From: Megalobrama amblycephala
Taxonomy: Eukaryota > Chordata > Actinopteri > Cypriniformes > Xenocyprididae
Assembly: GCF_018812025.1 (NCBI RefSeq)
Contig: NC_063051.1
Coordinates: forward strand, 5,581,896 to 5,645,895
Reading direction: 5' to 3'
Length of the DNA: 64,000 nt
Below are positions 1 through 14,135 of the stretch, piece by piece. Within the stretch, counting starts at the first letter, position 1. Each line of letters begins with the position of its first letter. Made by a program: the position numbers and the translations under genes. The notes below the pieces were generated by a model. That model made no database searches. It saw nothing but the letters and a program-made list of their open reading frames with translations, and had not been told where the DNA came from.

Positions 1-1634
1 TACAGCCTCAAAAAAAAAAATCACTCTTAAAAATACATTTGTTTAATTTATTTTTCATTCTGGATGGAAGAATTTTTCTACACCACACAGTTTTAGTTTT
101 ACAATGGCAGTACCATGGAAAAGCAAGCAATGATAATATATTTATCCATAATATTTACCAAGGATATATAAAATGACTTTTTGTTAGTGCATCATTATTT
201 ATTAAAGCACATAAAAGGAAAGTGAAAATTGGTTTGAGTTTAATAACCAACACATCTGTCTCTAATAATCTGTGGGTCTGAATTAGTTCGGATTCACTGA
301 ACTGTATCCCATATCTGCCATTTCTAAATGTGTTACAGACCTATTATTGTCTGTTGTTTCTTATGCAATCATGGTGCAACATATTCCTTTGGGAATATGG
401 ATAATTGTGGGTTTCATTAGCGGAGCATAACATGATAAGGCAGTTATGGAACTATTGGTGCCGTGATTCTGGTTTTATTATTTACCTTTAATGTGCTCCT
501 TGGTAGTTCTTCCCTCTAGTAAACTTAAGATGTCAGATAGAGACGTTGTATATGATGTGCTTTAATGATGGCCATGTCGGGCAAATTGTTTAATCAGCAA
601 AGTGCTGCCAAACCACATGGGTGTGTTTTGAAGTGCTTATGAGAAATCTAAGACAATCTTCAGGGGAGTTCAGATGGTGCTAAAAACATTCTACTACTTT
701 ATGTATTGGAAAAACAAACAAGTGGCTTCTTTCCATGAGGATTATACCTACAGAGTGAGATTAAAGTTTGGTTAGATGATAAAACTTGAGTGTATGTGTG
801 CTTCTGAAAGCAATCATGATGTAATCATGATGTCTTAAAAGTTAGAAAACTGGTCACAGATAGATAGGCAGTGGTTATGCTGGTGCATGGTTTTTACAAT
901 AAAAAATATTAAGGTCATAATACAGATTTTAATAACATTAAAGGAGCTATATTGGATTTTTTTTATTATGCATTTTTTTCCTTGAGGTCCACTTATAATG
1001 TTTCATAATATTTTTTCCAGTGCCTAAAACACTATAATCATCCTATAATTGTATTTTTCATTACAATTTTCCACTCTCTGACCATTACACTACAGTATAT
1101 CTTAACAAGGCATGATGTAACTTGTCTTTACACACTGAAAGTGAAAATGCTATATGATGCAGCACATTTAAAGCCAGTCAGAACATATGTGGTGTTTGAT
1201 ATACAGTATATATAGTGTGCAGGAGGTTTTTTAACCAATGAGATTTTAATGTGGGCAGGGCTTTCCACCACAGTGCGGCAGAAATAAAAACCAAGCAATT
1301 GATAAAATTTCTTTGTAGTCTTGGCTGGGTTAGGACAACAACTCAAAACTAAAAGATGTTTATGGAAAAATGAGCTTTTTTTTACTTTTCAAATTATCAT
1401 TTTGGATGTAGTTCTGAAATTAAACAGGCTGTTTATTTATTTTTTATTTTTTGAAAATGGACCATTTGTGTATAAAATGGTGCAATGCGTACAGATTTGC
1501 TGTCAGATCCAATATAGTTTTTAAATCAAACTTAAATTATTAGGAATGTTAGAAAATAAACTCTTTCTTTTATCGTTCTTAAAGATATGGAGAGTGGAAG
1601 GCAGATGTTTTGGGTGTCTGATATCAAAAAAAAA

Positions 1635-1636
<2 letters not shown>

Positions 1637-1676
<40 letters not shown>
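1637..1676. repeat. (TA)n microsatellite
   Basis: Pure TA dinucleotide run of about 20 units after an A-tract. Confidence 0.95.
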
Positions 1677-1683
<7 letters not shown>

Positions 1684-2021
1684 ATATATAGTTTATATAT
1701 AAAAATGTATAAAACACTAATATTGGTTAGTACCTGATACGGTCGAGATATATTCTTAGTTTGTGAGCACTTCCAATGCACATTTCATATTTTCACCTTG
1801 AAGAAGGAATAAATGTGTGTTTCAGAGGGTAGTACTACTATAAATTACGCAGAACTTGCTGTCTTCTTTGGTTAAACGATACCCGTGCCATTGTGTGTCC
1901 TCCCATGACTTCTCAGGTGTGAAAGATTGCTCCAATTTCCTGTGCACTCCTGACAAATTGTTGCACTGAAGCAAAATCCAGGCCCTCATGTCTTAGCAGT
2001 GATAGAAATGTGGAGCCATTT

Positions 2022-2445
2022 TGTTAGATTATAACTCTGTTTCTCTGTGCCAACACAATATTCTCAGTCCCCCTTTCATTCAAAAATGCATGGGCCCATG
2101 GAAAGAGTCAGACACACAGACAAAGTCAACATTCCCAAAACTTCTTCAGCTTTATTCTCTGCACATCACCTTTTATACATTGTCAGGGGGTGGTGTAATG
2201 ATTGACCAATACGAATATTCATTATCATACAGACAAAGAGAAAAACAAGTCCATAATATAAGGAGAAATGCATATGTGGGATCATAAGTTCTGGAGCAAG
2301 AACAGCTTCTCCCCTCTCCCCATCTTTGCCTTCTGGGCCTGAAGTGAACGAGTACATTCAGAGCACATTCAGATATCGAAAAACAGATGTGAACATGTAG
2401 GAAAAAAAACAGCATGAAAAGTCAAGCTGAGAGACTTATTTTACA
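2022..2445 (-). mobile_element. possible solo LTR fragment of a retroelement
   Basis: On the - strand a TATA box, TATAAAAGG, lies at 2169..2177. It is followed about 13 nt later by a polyadenylation signal, AATAAA, at 2151..2156. That order and closeness suit a U3-R junction of an LTR. A TG..CA boundary on the 5' side of the + strand is possible at 2022. No matching second LTR, primer-binding site, gag or pol was seen and the far boundary is uncertain. It could be chance. Confidence 0.3.
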
Positions 2446-3005
2446 CTTTTACTCCAAATACATAATTTTTAGCTCTCAAAAATATGTCCTGAAGGCCTGA
2501 GGCAATTCACAATATAATCATCTCTCCCAGTGGCTCAGGTTTGAGAAGTAGCAAAGCGATTCAAATTATATTACCATGTTGGATTGACTGTCATCTCATC
2601 TTATCTGGTCAGATAAGTCGCCTTGATGTGAATTATGGTTGGACCGTGATAATGAATCAGCGGTTGATCTTGATTTGACAGGCTGGCGGAAGGCTACTGA
2701 GCATTTCTTTGTCAAATTGGGATCCAGGGCTTGAGTTTTCTAAAAGCCCACAATTTAGACAAGCTGTGCAAAAATGACATTTTAAAGATGCATTGTCTCA
2801 GAGGGAGGAAATGATGGAGTGATACTTGCAGAATGTAGGCCACTATCCTGCAGAAAGCAAGTGTGCATATCAAGACCAAGTAGCATTTATATAACAAGTG
2901 CCCTTTTCAAAATGAGCACCAATATGAGCACTTCCTGTCTAAATGTTACAGTAGGCTACAGCATGTGTTAATGTTGCAGATGGTATGTTAGTTACAGTAT
3001 AGGGT

Positions 3006-3590
3006 ACTCAAGTACTCGGGAGCGGGGCTGGGCGGGTCGCGTTAGTCATGGCAATAATGAAAATACTTTAATTAAAACACTTATGAAAATTAATGTTGAC
3101 AAATAAAAATAGGATATGAAAATTTTCATATCAAAATATGAAAATATTATTAAAAAATAACTGCTAGATTATCAATAATACATCACTATTTTCAAAAAAA
3201 TCTAAAAGGAATAGCTACATGAGGTGAAGCTGAAGAGTGAATGAAAATCAGTAAACTGAATCCTGTTCTATATGACACTTCCTATATGAGATTAATAAGA
3301 TATCCTAGATACACATGACATTACAACTTGTATCTGCTCACATGGACAAAAATGCAAGTGAACTTGAACTAAGTTACTTGAAACATAGCTTCACTTTATT
3401 TTGCCGGTCTGGACGGCATGCTGTCCTACGCTAACCAATCAGACCTCAGGTACCACCCAAAATGCCACAATAACCAATCTGGAAAAAAAGAAATATATAT
3501 TTTAAAGTCACAGCGATCATCATTTTCAATGATCAGTCGTCATTGTAACGTCCAAGTACTCGAGTACTCAAGTACTCGTGCACATCCCAA
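3006..3590. mobile_element. MITE with ACTCAAGTACTCG-type ends
   Basis: The left end (about 3006) reads ACTCAAGTACTCGGGAGC. The right end (about 3552..3590) carries CAAGTACTCGAGTACTCAAG and then GTGCACATCCC, the inverted counterpart with extra units. The interior is non-coding and rich in AAAATAT. It resembles a common fish hAT-type MITE. Boundaries are approximate. Confidence 0.5.
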
Positions 3591-3592
3591 TA

Positions 3593-4010
3593 CAGTAGTG
3601 GTCAAAATATTATATATATATTATATATATTTTATAAATATTTTATATATGATGAAAAGCAAAACACTATCTGACAAAATTATATGGCAAAAAGGCAAAC
3701 TACAGGTACAGGTTTGTTTTACTATGCAAAAAAAGCATAGAAAAACATAACACTAAAGCATACATTGACTACAGCATAATCCATTATTAATGTTTTGTTG
3801 GTTTTTCTCTCGTTTTTGCATGCATTCAAAATTATGTCCTCACAATTTGTCATGTTGCATTGCGTTATCACAATTAAAACAATTGACTCCAAGCACAACT
3901 ATGCAATATGCATACCAAATGTTTAACTTTTTTTTTTTTTTTTAAATATTACAATAAAGGGTGAAGATGTCCATTTTTTTATGGTTGGACATCACTTTTG
4001 GCCACTACTG
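3593..4010. mobile_element. mariner/Tc1-type MITE with CAGTAGTGG termini
   Basis: CAGTAGTGGTCAAAA at 3593 is mirrored by TTTTGGCCACTACTG ending at 4010. The left flank is TA, the Tc1/mariner target, but the right flank is TG, so one copy of the target dinucleotide has mutated or the end is imprecise. The interior is about 390 bp, AT-rich and without transposase. It directly abuts the preceding element. Confidence 0.65.
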
Positions 4011-6214
4011 TGCAATGGGTCTCATTCACTGTGTGTACACATTTGTATGTAAAACAAGTTTTATTTATAAAATATTCATTTATATATCTTACATTTATGT
4101 ATGTATGTGAATAACTACAGTAAAGTGACCCTACTGGAAGTCTTAATTATTATATCATTATGAATTATTTTCTAAAGTAAAGCTTTTTTTTAAAAATGGC
4201 CTTGATTATTCACCATCAACTTACCTTTTCAAGTTTTGAGGACTGATAATGTTGATAAAGTTGAACTCCAGTCACTCTTTCCTTACACTATTTCTGATCT
4301 CCTTATAAGCATCATTGATCATTTTTGCACCTTGGTTTCAACACACATTTTTGAACTGGAAAGTTTTGAGTTCTTAAAGCTGCATTATGTTTTCATACTG
4401 TACACAGGAAAACTTGATTCCTCATCAAATGTACTCTTTGAAAGGACATGTATTGGGCCTCTATTGGTTTACACAGTTTGTCTGGCACACATCACCCAGA
4501 AACAAGGGTGGCTCTGTCGAGTCATTGGCTAATCCAGCTCATCACTGGCACCGGGCTAAATAGTTGGAGAGGCACAAGAATTTATTGTTCCTGCAATAAT
4601 GGTGATGTAATGGTGGTGGTGTTATGTTGTTGATGCCATTATTGTTCAATGCTCAGGCTGTAATTTGGCTTAGGCTGTATTACAGGACCATAGCAAAAGC
4701 CTTTATGGGGCAGCGAGCTGCAATTTGAGCAGAGTAGAATCAGTAAGCCACTGTTGCATGGCTGGAGGTGTAACATTAAAAAAGTATTAACTATTTCAAC
4801 TCTTTTTACATTTTAATCCTGGAATAAAAAAAACTTTGCTAAAAGTAAAGATTCATGTTTAACTATCATGAACAGATATGAATCAGATGAAGCATATTTA
4901 TCAAAGTGGTGACATTTACATAAATCAGTAACAAGCAGATGAGTCATATTAAATGAGATGTCAGGTACTGCAGATTATTAAGTGTTAGTACATTTAAATT
5001 CGAAGAAAGCATCTGAAATGCCTCCATTTTTTATTAGAGCATAACAAGGTGCTTGCAAATAGAAGTATCATTATTCAAAGACGTTACTGCAAAATATTTT
5101 TAGCACTTCAATTCGCCCCGAGAGGTAGTGATAACAATGTTAAAAGGGATTTTGTGCTTTCAAGTCATATGCTTTTTAAGTAATCTGGCTTAATTGATTC
5201 TAGCCCTTATTTAACCCTGTATTGATGTCGGTACTGTATTGCTGTGACCTCGCTAATAGGGCAAGGTTTCATTCGGTGACCTCATTGCGTTAAACTGAAT
5301 AAGTGCATTTCTTATCACTAATTTCTGGGGACCACTGGTGCTAAGCACGGTTTCTGTGGACTTTGCAGCATATTAGTGGTGGATTTATTGTTGTCAGCCT
5401 AAGATACTGCTATGGCAAAGTGTGTCCAGTGCACCACAACTCACAGCCTTGGGCATTTGTCAGCTGTCGATGTGAGATCTTGTTTGGTAGTAAAGCTTAA
5501 GGCACACTGACTGCAATTTCACACTTCCAGCTACTTCTTATAAATCTTGCAGAACTGTCGAATATGACTTTGGTGCTGTATTTCTTCTCGCTTTAATTAA
5601 TCTGGCATTCTTTTATTTTGTAGCTGTGATGTTAACAAATTAATATTTGTCTGTTTATATCCATGAAATGTCTTTCACAACAAACTTTACCTTTGTAATG
5701 TGACAAATTGATGAATTAAACCTATTTCTTCTATCTTTGAAATATTGTTCAAGACATTCAATAAGAAAAAAATGGTCAGGAATTGATTGGATAGTAAAAA
5801 AGCAGGTGTTCCATACCAAAAATGAAGCCAGGTGGAGAAGGAGATGCATAAAAAGTAAGAGGGATTTGTAAAGACAGCTGAAAAGCAGAATTGGACCAAG
5901 TTATTATTTTGACAAAGGTTTATGAAGGCAGACGTTTATTTTCTGCACAGATGAATAATGCACAATAAGACAAGGAATTAAAAAGGCATTTAAAAAGTAA
6001 ATATGTCTACTTTCTATTCATTTTTGAAATGCATGTTTCGGTGCATACAGTCAGACGACGAAAACAGTCAGTCACAGGCGATCCACACTCCAATCCAGAA
6101 GGGGGCACGAGCGGTAATGTAACGCTGTTTGCTAACCACTACAACAGTAAAAAGGGCAGAAGAAGAAGAGCACATGGTCTGTGCATAGATATGTTTACAT
6201 GTAATTTCTTTCTT

Positions 6215-6428
<214 letters not shown>

Positions 6429-7369
6429 ACGGAATAACCATTTTTTTTGTCTTGAATGCTTTGGAAGCATGTTTTGAACACAACTGTGGCATCACAGATA
6501 TTCCTCATTCGAAGTGCAAAAATTCAAGCCAGCAGGCCCGCAGCCAGTTTAGTTTGTGGATAGGGAACATGGATGATTAAAGATTATGAAGACCAAGGGG
6601 TCAAGGTTTGACTGGTTAGGATGGCTATAGCCTCTATTGGTAGATACTGTAACTACACTATCTGGATGCAAATGCAAAAAACATCTTTCTCCATGAACTG
6701 CAAAATAAATTGAGTAAATATTTTACATGGCTAACATTTTATTTCACTTATTGTAAATGTTTTCTAGTGTCCAAATCAGTTTTGCTATGATGTAATGTTC
6801 TTGCAGCTTCAAGGTAATTAGTATTGGAATAATGTAAAGTGATGAACTGACAAGAAACATACGTATATTAAAAAAATGAATAGGTCAATTTTGACTTCAT
6901 GATGTATAAATAGTGCATTTATTTACTATTTAATAAGAGGAAGGCAGACTGACAGAGACTGTAGAGAAAAGTGAAAAACAGGCCGATCTCAATGAACCTT
7001 TGACTGCGAATCCTTTTCCGCTCCCTACATTGTAACGAGATTGGCAAAGACAGAGTGGCTCAGCCATGAAGGTTACATCCAACACAAAGAGCTCAGTTTC
7101 AGAGAGAGGCAGCAGAAAGACTTTTGTGCGGCTTTGCGTTGCAAGCCATAAGAAGACATTTTAAGCCACTCTCTTTATATCACCCATTGCCTGAAGCTCC
7201 ATGAAGTAGCGGTGACTTTTTTATGCCTATGCGTTCCCCCACCCATCTTTCTGAGTGCTTGTCATTGATGCACCAATGCATGCCTGACTTTCAGCACCCT
7301 GGGCTCCTCTCTGGTTTAGAGAGAGGGATTTTCTGGCCCAAAAAAGCATGGAAGATGGAAGAATGTTAC

Positions 7370-7782
7370 TTAAAGGGGTCATGAACTGCTTTTTTTTTTT
7401 TTTTTTTTTTTAAGTTTTATAATATTTTCTGAGTCTTACTGATGACAAAACAGAAGATAGGCTCTCTGAAGCTTTTATTCAGGATTACAGCGAATGGCTT
7501 AGATCAAAACAATAACAAAAGCATGTGTGAATCAGTGGGTGGGGCTAAAGAGGCAATGATGTAGATGTAGGTGTTGATCTTCTTCTGCTTCATTGCACTA
7601 TGATGTAATAATGTGACAACATCCAAAACAAGTTTTCTGAGCTTGGTGTCAATAAAAGCTGTTTTTGGACTAACGAGCAAGTTTGGAGTTCTGAAACTTA
7701 AAGGATATTTTTATAGTACAACGACCTCTTACATGTCAAAAGATCAAGGAAAATTAGATTTGTCAATTCATGACCCCTTTAA
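7370..7782. mobile_element. TTAA-flanked MITE, AGGGGTCATGAA ends
   Basis: TTAA at 7370..7373 is followed by AGGGGTCATGAACTG. The right end reads CAATTCATGACCCCT and then TTAA at 7779..7782. This gives inverted ends of about 12 bp with TTAA on both sides, the target preferred by Kolobok and piggyBac transposases. The interior is about 400 bp and has no real ORF. Confidence 0.75.
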
Positions 7783-8886
7783 GCAACGTATACCCACTTT
7801 GGAAATAGAATTTAAAAAAAGAAAGAAAAAAATAATGCACGACCCCCTCCTAGGCAGTTTGAAGAGAAAACAAAATCCTGCATGCATTTATTTTTGAGCT
7901 GTTTTTGACCATGACGGTTTTTTAACACCCACGCAAAGGACATTGCGAGTGTGTTATGATTTGCAGATAGAACACCATGGTGCCACTAGACTAGACAATA
8001 GATAATAGCTCCATAGGAATTACACTGTTAAGGACCATTTCTCAATCTCACCAAGTACTATAACTATAATGTTTTAATAATCGTTCCAGTTCTTTGGGAA
8101 ATGGGAAGTTCACACCAGCAATATTCAATGGAGCAAATATTATATCTTTAATGGATGTTACTCAAATTAACTTTTTTATTTATTAAATTGTTGTAAATCA
8201 TTCTCAGACTTGCAATTGCATTGGCATCTTGTTTGTGTAGTATGAAAGTCACTACAGGGAGGTTTCCTTACGAGAGTGTGTTTCGATGTTACATGTTTGA
8301 CTACATAAGATTAAGCATTTAATCTGTGAACAAATAGGAGACAATAAAACAATTCACATTGTAAGTTGAGAGGCATGAGTGCACTAGATTTGATCAACAC
8401 GTTTCTTGAAATAGCACATTAACCCCATCTGCTACTGGATCAATTGTGTAGCTTGTTCTGCGGTCTGGATTCTCCACCTCATTTGTTGCCCTTCTCAGTC
8501 AGGTCTCAGTATCGGCTACAAATTAAAGCTTCTGGTCGAATCAGCATGCCTGTGATGTCCAAGCCCAATGGTCCTCATCTAAATGCTGTTTTTGTCCCTT
8601 GACCCCTAAAAAAATAAAGAAATGGCTCTCATTTAGAGGGTTTCAGTGCAAACATGTCATCAGATCGTTCACATTCGTGTTTCCAATCAATCACAACTGT
8701 TAACCTGTACTCGGAAACAGCATGCTAATGGAGACCTCCTGAATGAATATGTTCAAGAGGAATTTTTTCTGAGCAAATTGTTTAAATTGCTTGTTTTACT
8801 GCAAAATATATGTCATGTGATGTATGTTTCTGTCATAGGTTTTCATCTTGCTGTCATCTTGATTTAGTATTTACCACAGTTTAAAG

Positions 8887-8965
8887 AAATAGTTCAGCCT
8901 AAAATGAAATTCCTGTCATCATTTACTCTCTTTCATGCTGTTTCTAACCTGCATAATTTCCACTG
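8887..8965. mobile_element. degenerate left end of the TAGTTCACCC cyprinid MITE
   Basis: Reads AATAGTTCAGCCTAAAATG and then a diverged CTGTCATCATTTACTC. A matching right end appears at about 10325..10396 (TTTGGAACAACATGAG and then ACCATTCCTTTA). The copy may therefore be split by later insertions, including the element at 9426..10051. The split is inference. Confidence 0.5.
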
Positions 8966-9425
8966 AACAAAAAGGAGATGTTGGGAAAGACATTCATGAG
9001 ATTTTCCTCATGCAATGAAACTGGAGATAGGGACCATATATTACTGCTATATATATATATATATCTTTTTTGTAGAAATGACATGTACTACCGGACAAAA
9101 GAAAATAAATATTTTCCAAACTTAATTATTCCAAACTTTTGACTGAGAATGATAGTGTATATTTTTAAATTATTTTTTTAGCTTGTCATACAAGAGAAAT
9201 ACAACAACATTTAAGCCGTTATTCAAAATCAGATCTCAGTCTTAATTAGTGCTTCATGTTCAAGCATTCCAGTAGGCTACTGTATGACATCAGAAGATTT
9301 AGAATACAATGTATATTTAAAGGTCTATTTTTATGTTTTTTTAATAATAGTTTTATGGTATCACTATGGTATTTTTTGTTATTTTTGGAGCTTGATATAG
9401 CATGACGCTTGGAATTATAACACCA

Positions 9426-10051
9426 TATCCTATTCAGACGTGATGCGATAACATTCCAGTGACAATTTGTCTGTCCACACCAGACGCAACGCGACTATGA
9501 GGCGCCATAAAGTCAATCAAAAATAACAGCCAATCAAAAGAGCGTGTGGGCGGGCTCTCTTGACAAACTCCCGCCCGGCACTCGCAACGAAATGGATAAG
9601 TACATAAATTCATGAATTACCATTTTAAAATTATTATTAAATATACATATTGAGCTACTGAAACAATCACATTAACAACAATCACAATAAGTTGACAGTT
9701 TGAACGGAGTTCAATTTTGTAGTTTGGAGTTCACTTCCTTTTAATTATTTTAAAGATCTGAGGTGAATTGTCCATTGTTGCTTTCAGTACGGCTATAAAA
9801 GATGATATTCAAAGTGATGACACACAAAATGATATTCAAAGTCACATTACACACTTTTAGCATTAAATAAAGTGTATAAATATTACCTGTATACATTGTT
9901 GTTCAAGCCGCGACATCGCAAAAAAAAAAAAAAAAATGTTTGTAAAATAGAATCGTTACGTGTCGGCGTCGTGTCTAGTTAGGACAAAACTGATTAACAT
10001 GGAAAAGTTACATTTTATTTCATGTCGTGGCGTCGCATCTGGTTAGGACAC
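9426..10051. mobile_element. MITE with TATCCTATTCAGACG / GTCGCATCTGGTTAGGACA ends
   Basis: The left end, ATCCTATTCAGACGTGATGCG, is roughly inverted at the right as CGTCGCATCTGGTTAGGACA, with a second GTCTAGTTAGGACA just inside (about 9975..9987). The interior has CpG-rich segments (GACGCAACGCGAC, GGCGTCGTG) and no transposase. The ends are diverged and the boundaries approximate. Confidence 0.5.
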
Positions 10052-11918
10052 GCATCTGACATTTAGGAGTTATTCACATATTCTTATTGTGTGACAATTA
10101 TTCACATTATGTGATTTTTTTTTTTTTTTTTTGTTTTTTTGAAGTTGTGTACATTTTTTTTAGAAAACAAAAAGGTTCTATTTACAAAGGAGTATATGGA
10201 ATACGAAATCTTTGAAACTCAATATCTCAAAACTAGAACCTTATAATTCCAAGGTGGTGATATTCTGTCCCTCTTGTATGCCAAAAAGAAAGGTGGCTAG
10301 GATGTGCCAAGAAAGAAAACTGTACAGGTTTGGAACAACATGAGAGTGAGTAAATTATGACACAATAGAAATTTGTGTTGACCATTCCTTTACAATGACA
10401 ACAAAATGATCAGGAATATTACTTTTACTCTTTAGAAAGATGATTTTGTCCAAAGCAATACATAGGAATGGTCTTCTACCTGGTGTAAAGGGCATTGCCA
10501 AAGGGCACTGTAGTGATAGAGGATCTGCTATCGACAGATCTTGATATAGAAAAAACCCATATCTGCACATCACATCAATGTGGATCCAGCAGGTTTTGAG
10601 TCTGAAGAGTAGGCTGTACTGGCCCAGTCTGGTTTCAGATGAAAGACAATATCCCTCTATCCCAGGTACAGAGAAAAGAGAGCTGGTATATGAAAGCAGA
10701 TTAAGGTGGAGCTGGGGTTGAGAAGGAGGGGTGGAGGGTGACCTGGAGATATGACTGATTGAAATAGAGATAAGATATTAGACATGATCTACGTCGACAA
10801 ATCCTTAGCTTAAGTTGTTGACGTTACATTTCAGGAAATAAAGTGGATTCAATCTCAGCAACACTTGTGATTTCGATCTGAAAAGCTCTTGCTGGAAATC
10901 ATGCCTCGGGGTTAGTCCGGATATTCGAGCAGAAAGGTGTTAGCATCTTTTTAGTTTGGGCACTGCAGAATTAATAAACTGCAAACTGTGAGACCTGTCC
11001 GCTGCGGCAGCTGCTCGTTATGCTTTTAAGCCATTTTTTTATTCCTCCGCTTCCGCCTAGTAAAGCAGAGCTCTTGACATGTTCCCTCTTATGACTGCTC
11101 TGCTCACTCTCTAGAATGCTGCATAAATTACACTGCGTCCCATTTACATTTGTCTTTCTCAGCTGGTAGTTCAGATCCGAACGCCCCTCGATTCACCCTC
11201 CCAGACAGCCGGTCTGAACAGGAATCTGAGAGTGGTATGGAGGAGCACAGAGGAATCCATATGCACTTCAGTGATTAGATCGATCCGTGTTTTCTGCTCT
11301 TGTTTTTCAAGTTTATATTGCTACCAGTGTATTGAAGTTTACCTATTTGTTGTTTTGTTTTTGCTCACTCCAAGGTTTGGACCCAAGTGGCTTTAGCCTG
11401 TAAAGTCTAGGTCATATTTCACCACAAAATCAAAAGGAAAAAAAATGTTTTTTGCATAAAGAAAATGAAACGTACCCTTAAGAGTTTTTGCAGTGTGGCA
11501 TTTTGACAAATGAGCACATTCCCATCAAATTCTCATTAGTGTAATGTGAAAAAATCTTATTCTTACTGATTGAATCTCATTATTATTATTTTTATTATTA
11601 TTTTTAAATAAATGTACCATATTTCATTTTTTTAACCATTTATTTTATTGTTTTATATTTTTTATAATTTTATTTTAACATGCTCTCAGAGTGCAAGAAA
11701 TCTTTATGGAATTTAAATGTATGCATCATTTTCTTTATGAAAATATTTTTTTCCTTTTGATTTTGGGGTGAAATATTGTCATTAAATTTACTTAATGGAA
11801 AAACAAATCTTTAGATAAATTTGAATTATTTTGAGCCTTGATTGCATAGAATACAAATTAAACATGAGGCTGTTCATTCATTAAAACCATAATTTGTTGG
11901 TTAAATTAGGACTATGTT

Positions 11919-12737
11919 TTAAAGGGGAACTATTATGCCCCTTTTACAAGATGTAAGTCTCTGGTGTCCCCAGAATGTGTCTGTGAAGTTTCATCTCAAA
12001 ATACCCCATAGATCATTTATTATAGCTTGTCAAATTTGCCCCTATTTTGGTGTGAGCAAAAACAGGCCTTTAAATGCAAATGAGCTGCTGCTCCTGGCCC
12101 CCTTTCCAGAAGAGGGCGGAGCTTTAACAGCATGTGCTTCAGTTGCTCAACAACAACAAAGCTGGAGAATCTCACGCAGCTAAAATGACGATTGTCAGTA
12201 ACGGTGTTCAGCCTTACATTATTCAAACCGGAGCCGGACACTGATGTAGAGAGTCAGGAAGAAGTTACAAATTTTAGAATGCATCTGGACATTTCTGAAT
12301 GATTAGTGGAAAAATTTATGTAGTTGCTGTGGAGTTGATTCAACTCATCGACTAGCATGTGCCGTCATGTTAATCTTTTGTGCAAATCCAGCGTTGAACT
12401 GACCCTCGTTTTTGAAGCAGTCCAGCGTAAAATGACGACATGTCAGCAACACTCTACTACAGCAACTCTTCCTCTTCTCTAAAGCAGCCCAACATGGCCT
12501 CATTCCCTTTGTTGCGTGTTCTCGGGAGCAGGGTTTATGTAAATTTTAGGGTTGGTGATGTCGCGTTGATGTCGCGTTTGTTGTAGTTCTTAAACAGTGA
12601 ATTCTTTAAAAGAAAATATCTCCCTTTGCATTGAACTTTGAGCGTCGTAACTTTGCAGATGTTGTTTGTGCTCAAACAGCAACATTACACACTAACTAAA
12701 GTGAAAAAAGTGAAATCATAATCAACCACCCCTTTAA
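11919..12737. mobile_element. TTAA-flanked MITE, AGGGGAACTATTATGCCCC end
   Basis: TTAA at 11919..11922 leads into AGGGGAACTATTATGCCCC. The right end is AACCACCCCT and then TTAA at 12734..12737. About 820 bp. It matches in style a fish repeat whose right arm (GTTGTTTGTGCTCAAACAGC and the AAAGTGAAAAAAGTG stretch) is very common. ORFs inside are incidental. Confidence 0.75.
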
Positions 12738-13153
12738 AAAAGACAGTTCTGCCTGGGGATTCTGGGACTTTACAGTAGACCCCATTGATTTCTTCTTCCT
12801 TTCCAGCAACTTCCGCAGTGTCAAAAGCTTGAAACACATAGAGAATTACTCCTTTCCTAGGAACAATGTGTGCTTGGTCCCGATTCCATGGTGATCCCTT
12901 TGGGACTTCCACTGAGAAGTAAAAACAGAACCAAAAAAAAAAAAAACCCGCCAACGCTTCCTTTTCTCGTTCTCACTACAAACATCCTTCAACCACACCA
13001 AGTGCGCAGGAGGTATCGAAGTGTGACGTTACGATTCAACAAATGTATTAAACTGTACCATGTGTGAAAGTAAGTGTTATTTGGCCCAGCACTGATATAG
13101 AAAAAGCTTGACAACTTACATTGCACAGTACTGAATCAGGACTCTAAAAGTGG

Positions 13154-13476
13154 TAGTTCACCCAAAAATGAAAATTCTGTCATTATTTACTCACCCTCAA
13201 GTTGTTCTAAACCTGAATTTCTTCTTCTTCTTCTTTTTTGCTGAACTCAAAAGAAGATATTTTGAAGAATGTTGGTAATGTCGGTTGACTTCCATAGTAT
13301 GGAAAAAAAATACTATGGAAGTCAGTGGGGCCCATCAACTGTTTGGTTACCGACATTCTTCAAAATGTCTTCTTTTGTGTTCTGCAGATAAAACTTAAAT
13401 TCATACAGGTTTGGAACAACTTGAGGATGAGTTTTGAGGGTGAATTTTCATTTTGGGGTAAACGATTCCTTTTAAT
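13154..13476. mobile_element. TAGTTCACCC cyprinid MITE, foldback copy
   Basis: Starts TAGTTCACCCAAAAATG and ends in the inverted form, diverged as GGGTAAACGATTCCTTTTAA. The middle is an explicit hairpin: GACTTCCATAGTATGG and then an A-run and TACTATGGAAGTC. The arms carry the paired AAAGAAGATATTTTGAAGAA and TTCTTCAAAATGTCTTC segments. Confidence 0.85.
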
Positions 13477-14054
13477 GACACATAACTTAAAGACATTTTT
13501 GCCAGACAAGATCACATTCTCATTATTATAATAAACTGGGATTTTAGTACCAACTAGAAGAGAGGAATTGTACATATGATTGTATATATACATTTACATA
13601 GTATATCCTTTTTTTTTATTTAAGGTATTTTTGCCTTCAAAGCTAAACTGTGTAATTTCTGCAACACAAGTGTCACCAGAAATGTGTCTTTATAATCTTT
13701 CATCAAAATGTAATAACTTGCTCCACTAAGCCCTCTTATTTTTTCAGCCAACTGTCGTATATGTAGAGGCTGCTTTTCACAATCCAATCAACTCCTGATG
13801 GGTAAATTTAAGAGTATTTTTGTTCCTTATCCTGTTTCACTTGGTGATATGTGGCACTGCGAAAGTTAAATAGGTGTTGAACATTATTTCAGAATGAAAA
13901 GTGCCAAGTATCAAGTGCCAAAAAAATGGAGTAAAAACACTGAAACGTTCTGGCAGCTTTTTCTGCATTTTAGCTGTCAACTATTACTAGAACTTTACTA
14001 GAGTGGAGGAACTTTGAATCAAACTAAGCACTTAATTTTTTGTGTTTCTTGCAG

Positions 14055-14135
14055 AGTGAAGAACGAGAAACCACAGAGAGGACTCCATACATTCGTGATT
14101 GGATGTGAGTTGACTTTGACCGTACCAAAGTGAAG
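14055..14135 (+). other. contactin 5' UTR segment of first coding exon
   Basis: The exon starts after a pyrimidine-rich acceptor ending TTTCTTGCAG at 14054, so a further 5' exon must lie upstream, either in this window or beyond it. The 81 nt leader contains an ATG directly followed by TGA at 14103..14108. Overlapping that is a donor-like GTGAGT at 14105. The exon start is predicted from the acceptor and the downstream frame. It is not proven by a transcript. Confidence 0.6.
14103..14108 (+). promoter_or_regulatory. start-stop upstream ORF in contactin leader
   Basis: ATG immediately followed by TGA, 27 nt upstream of the main ATG at 14136. The start context is weak (T at -3, T at +4), so most ribosomes should scan past it. 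Minimal start-stop uORFs are known to stall ribosomes in some mRNAs. Any effect here is inference. Confidence 0.4.
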
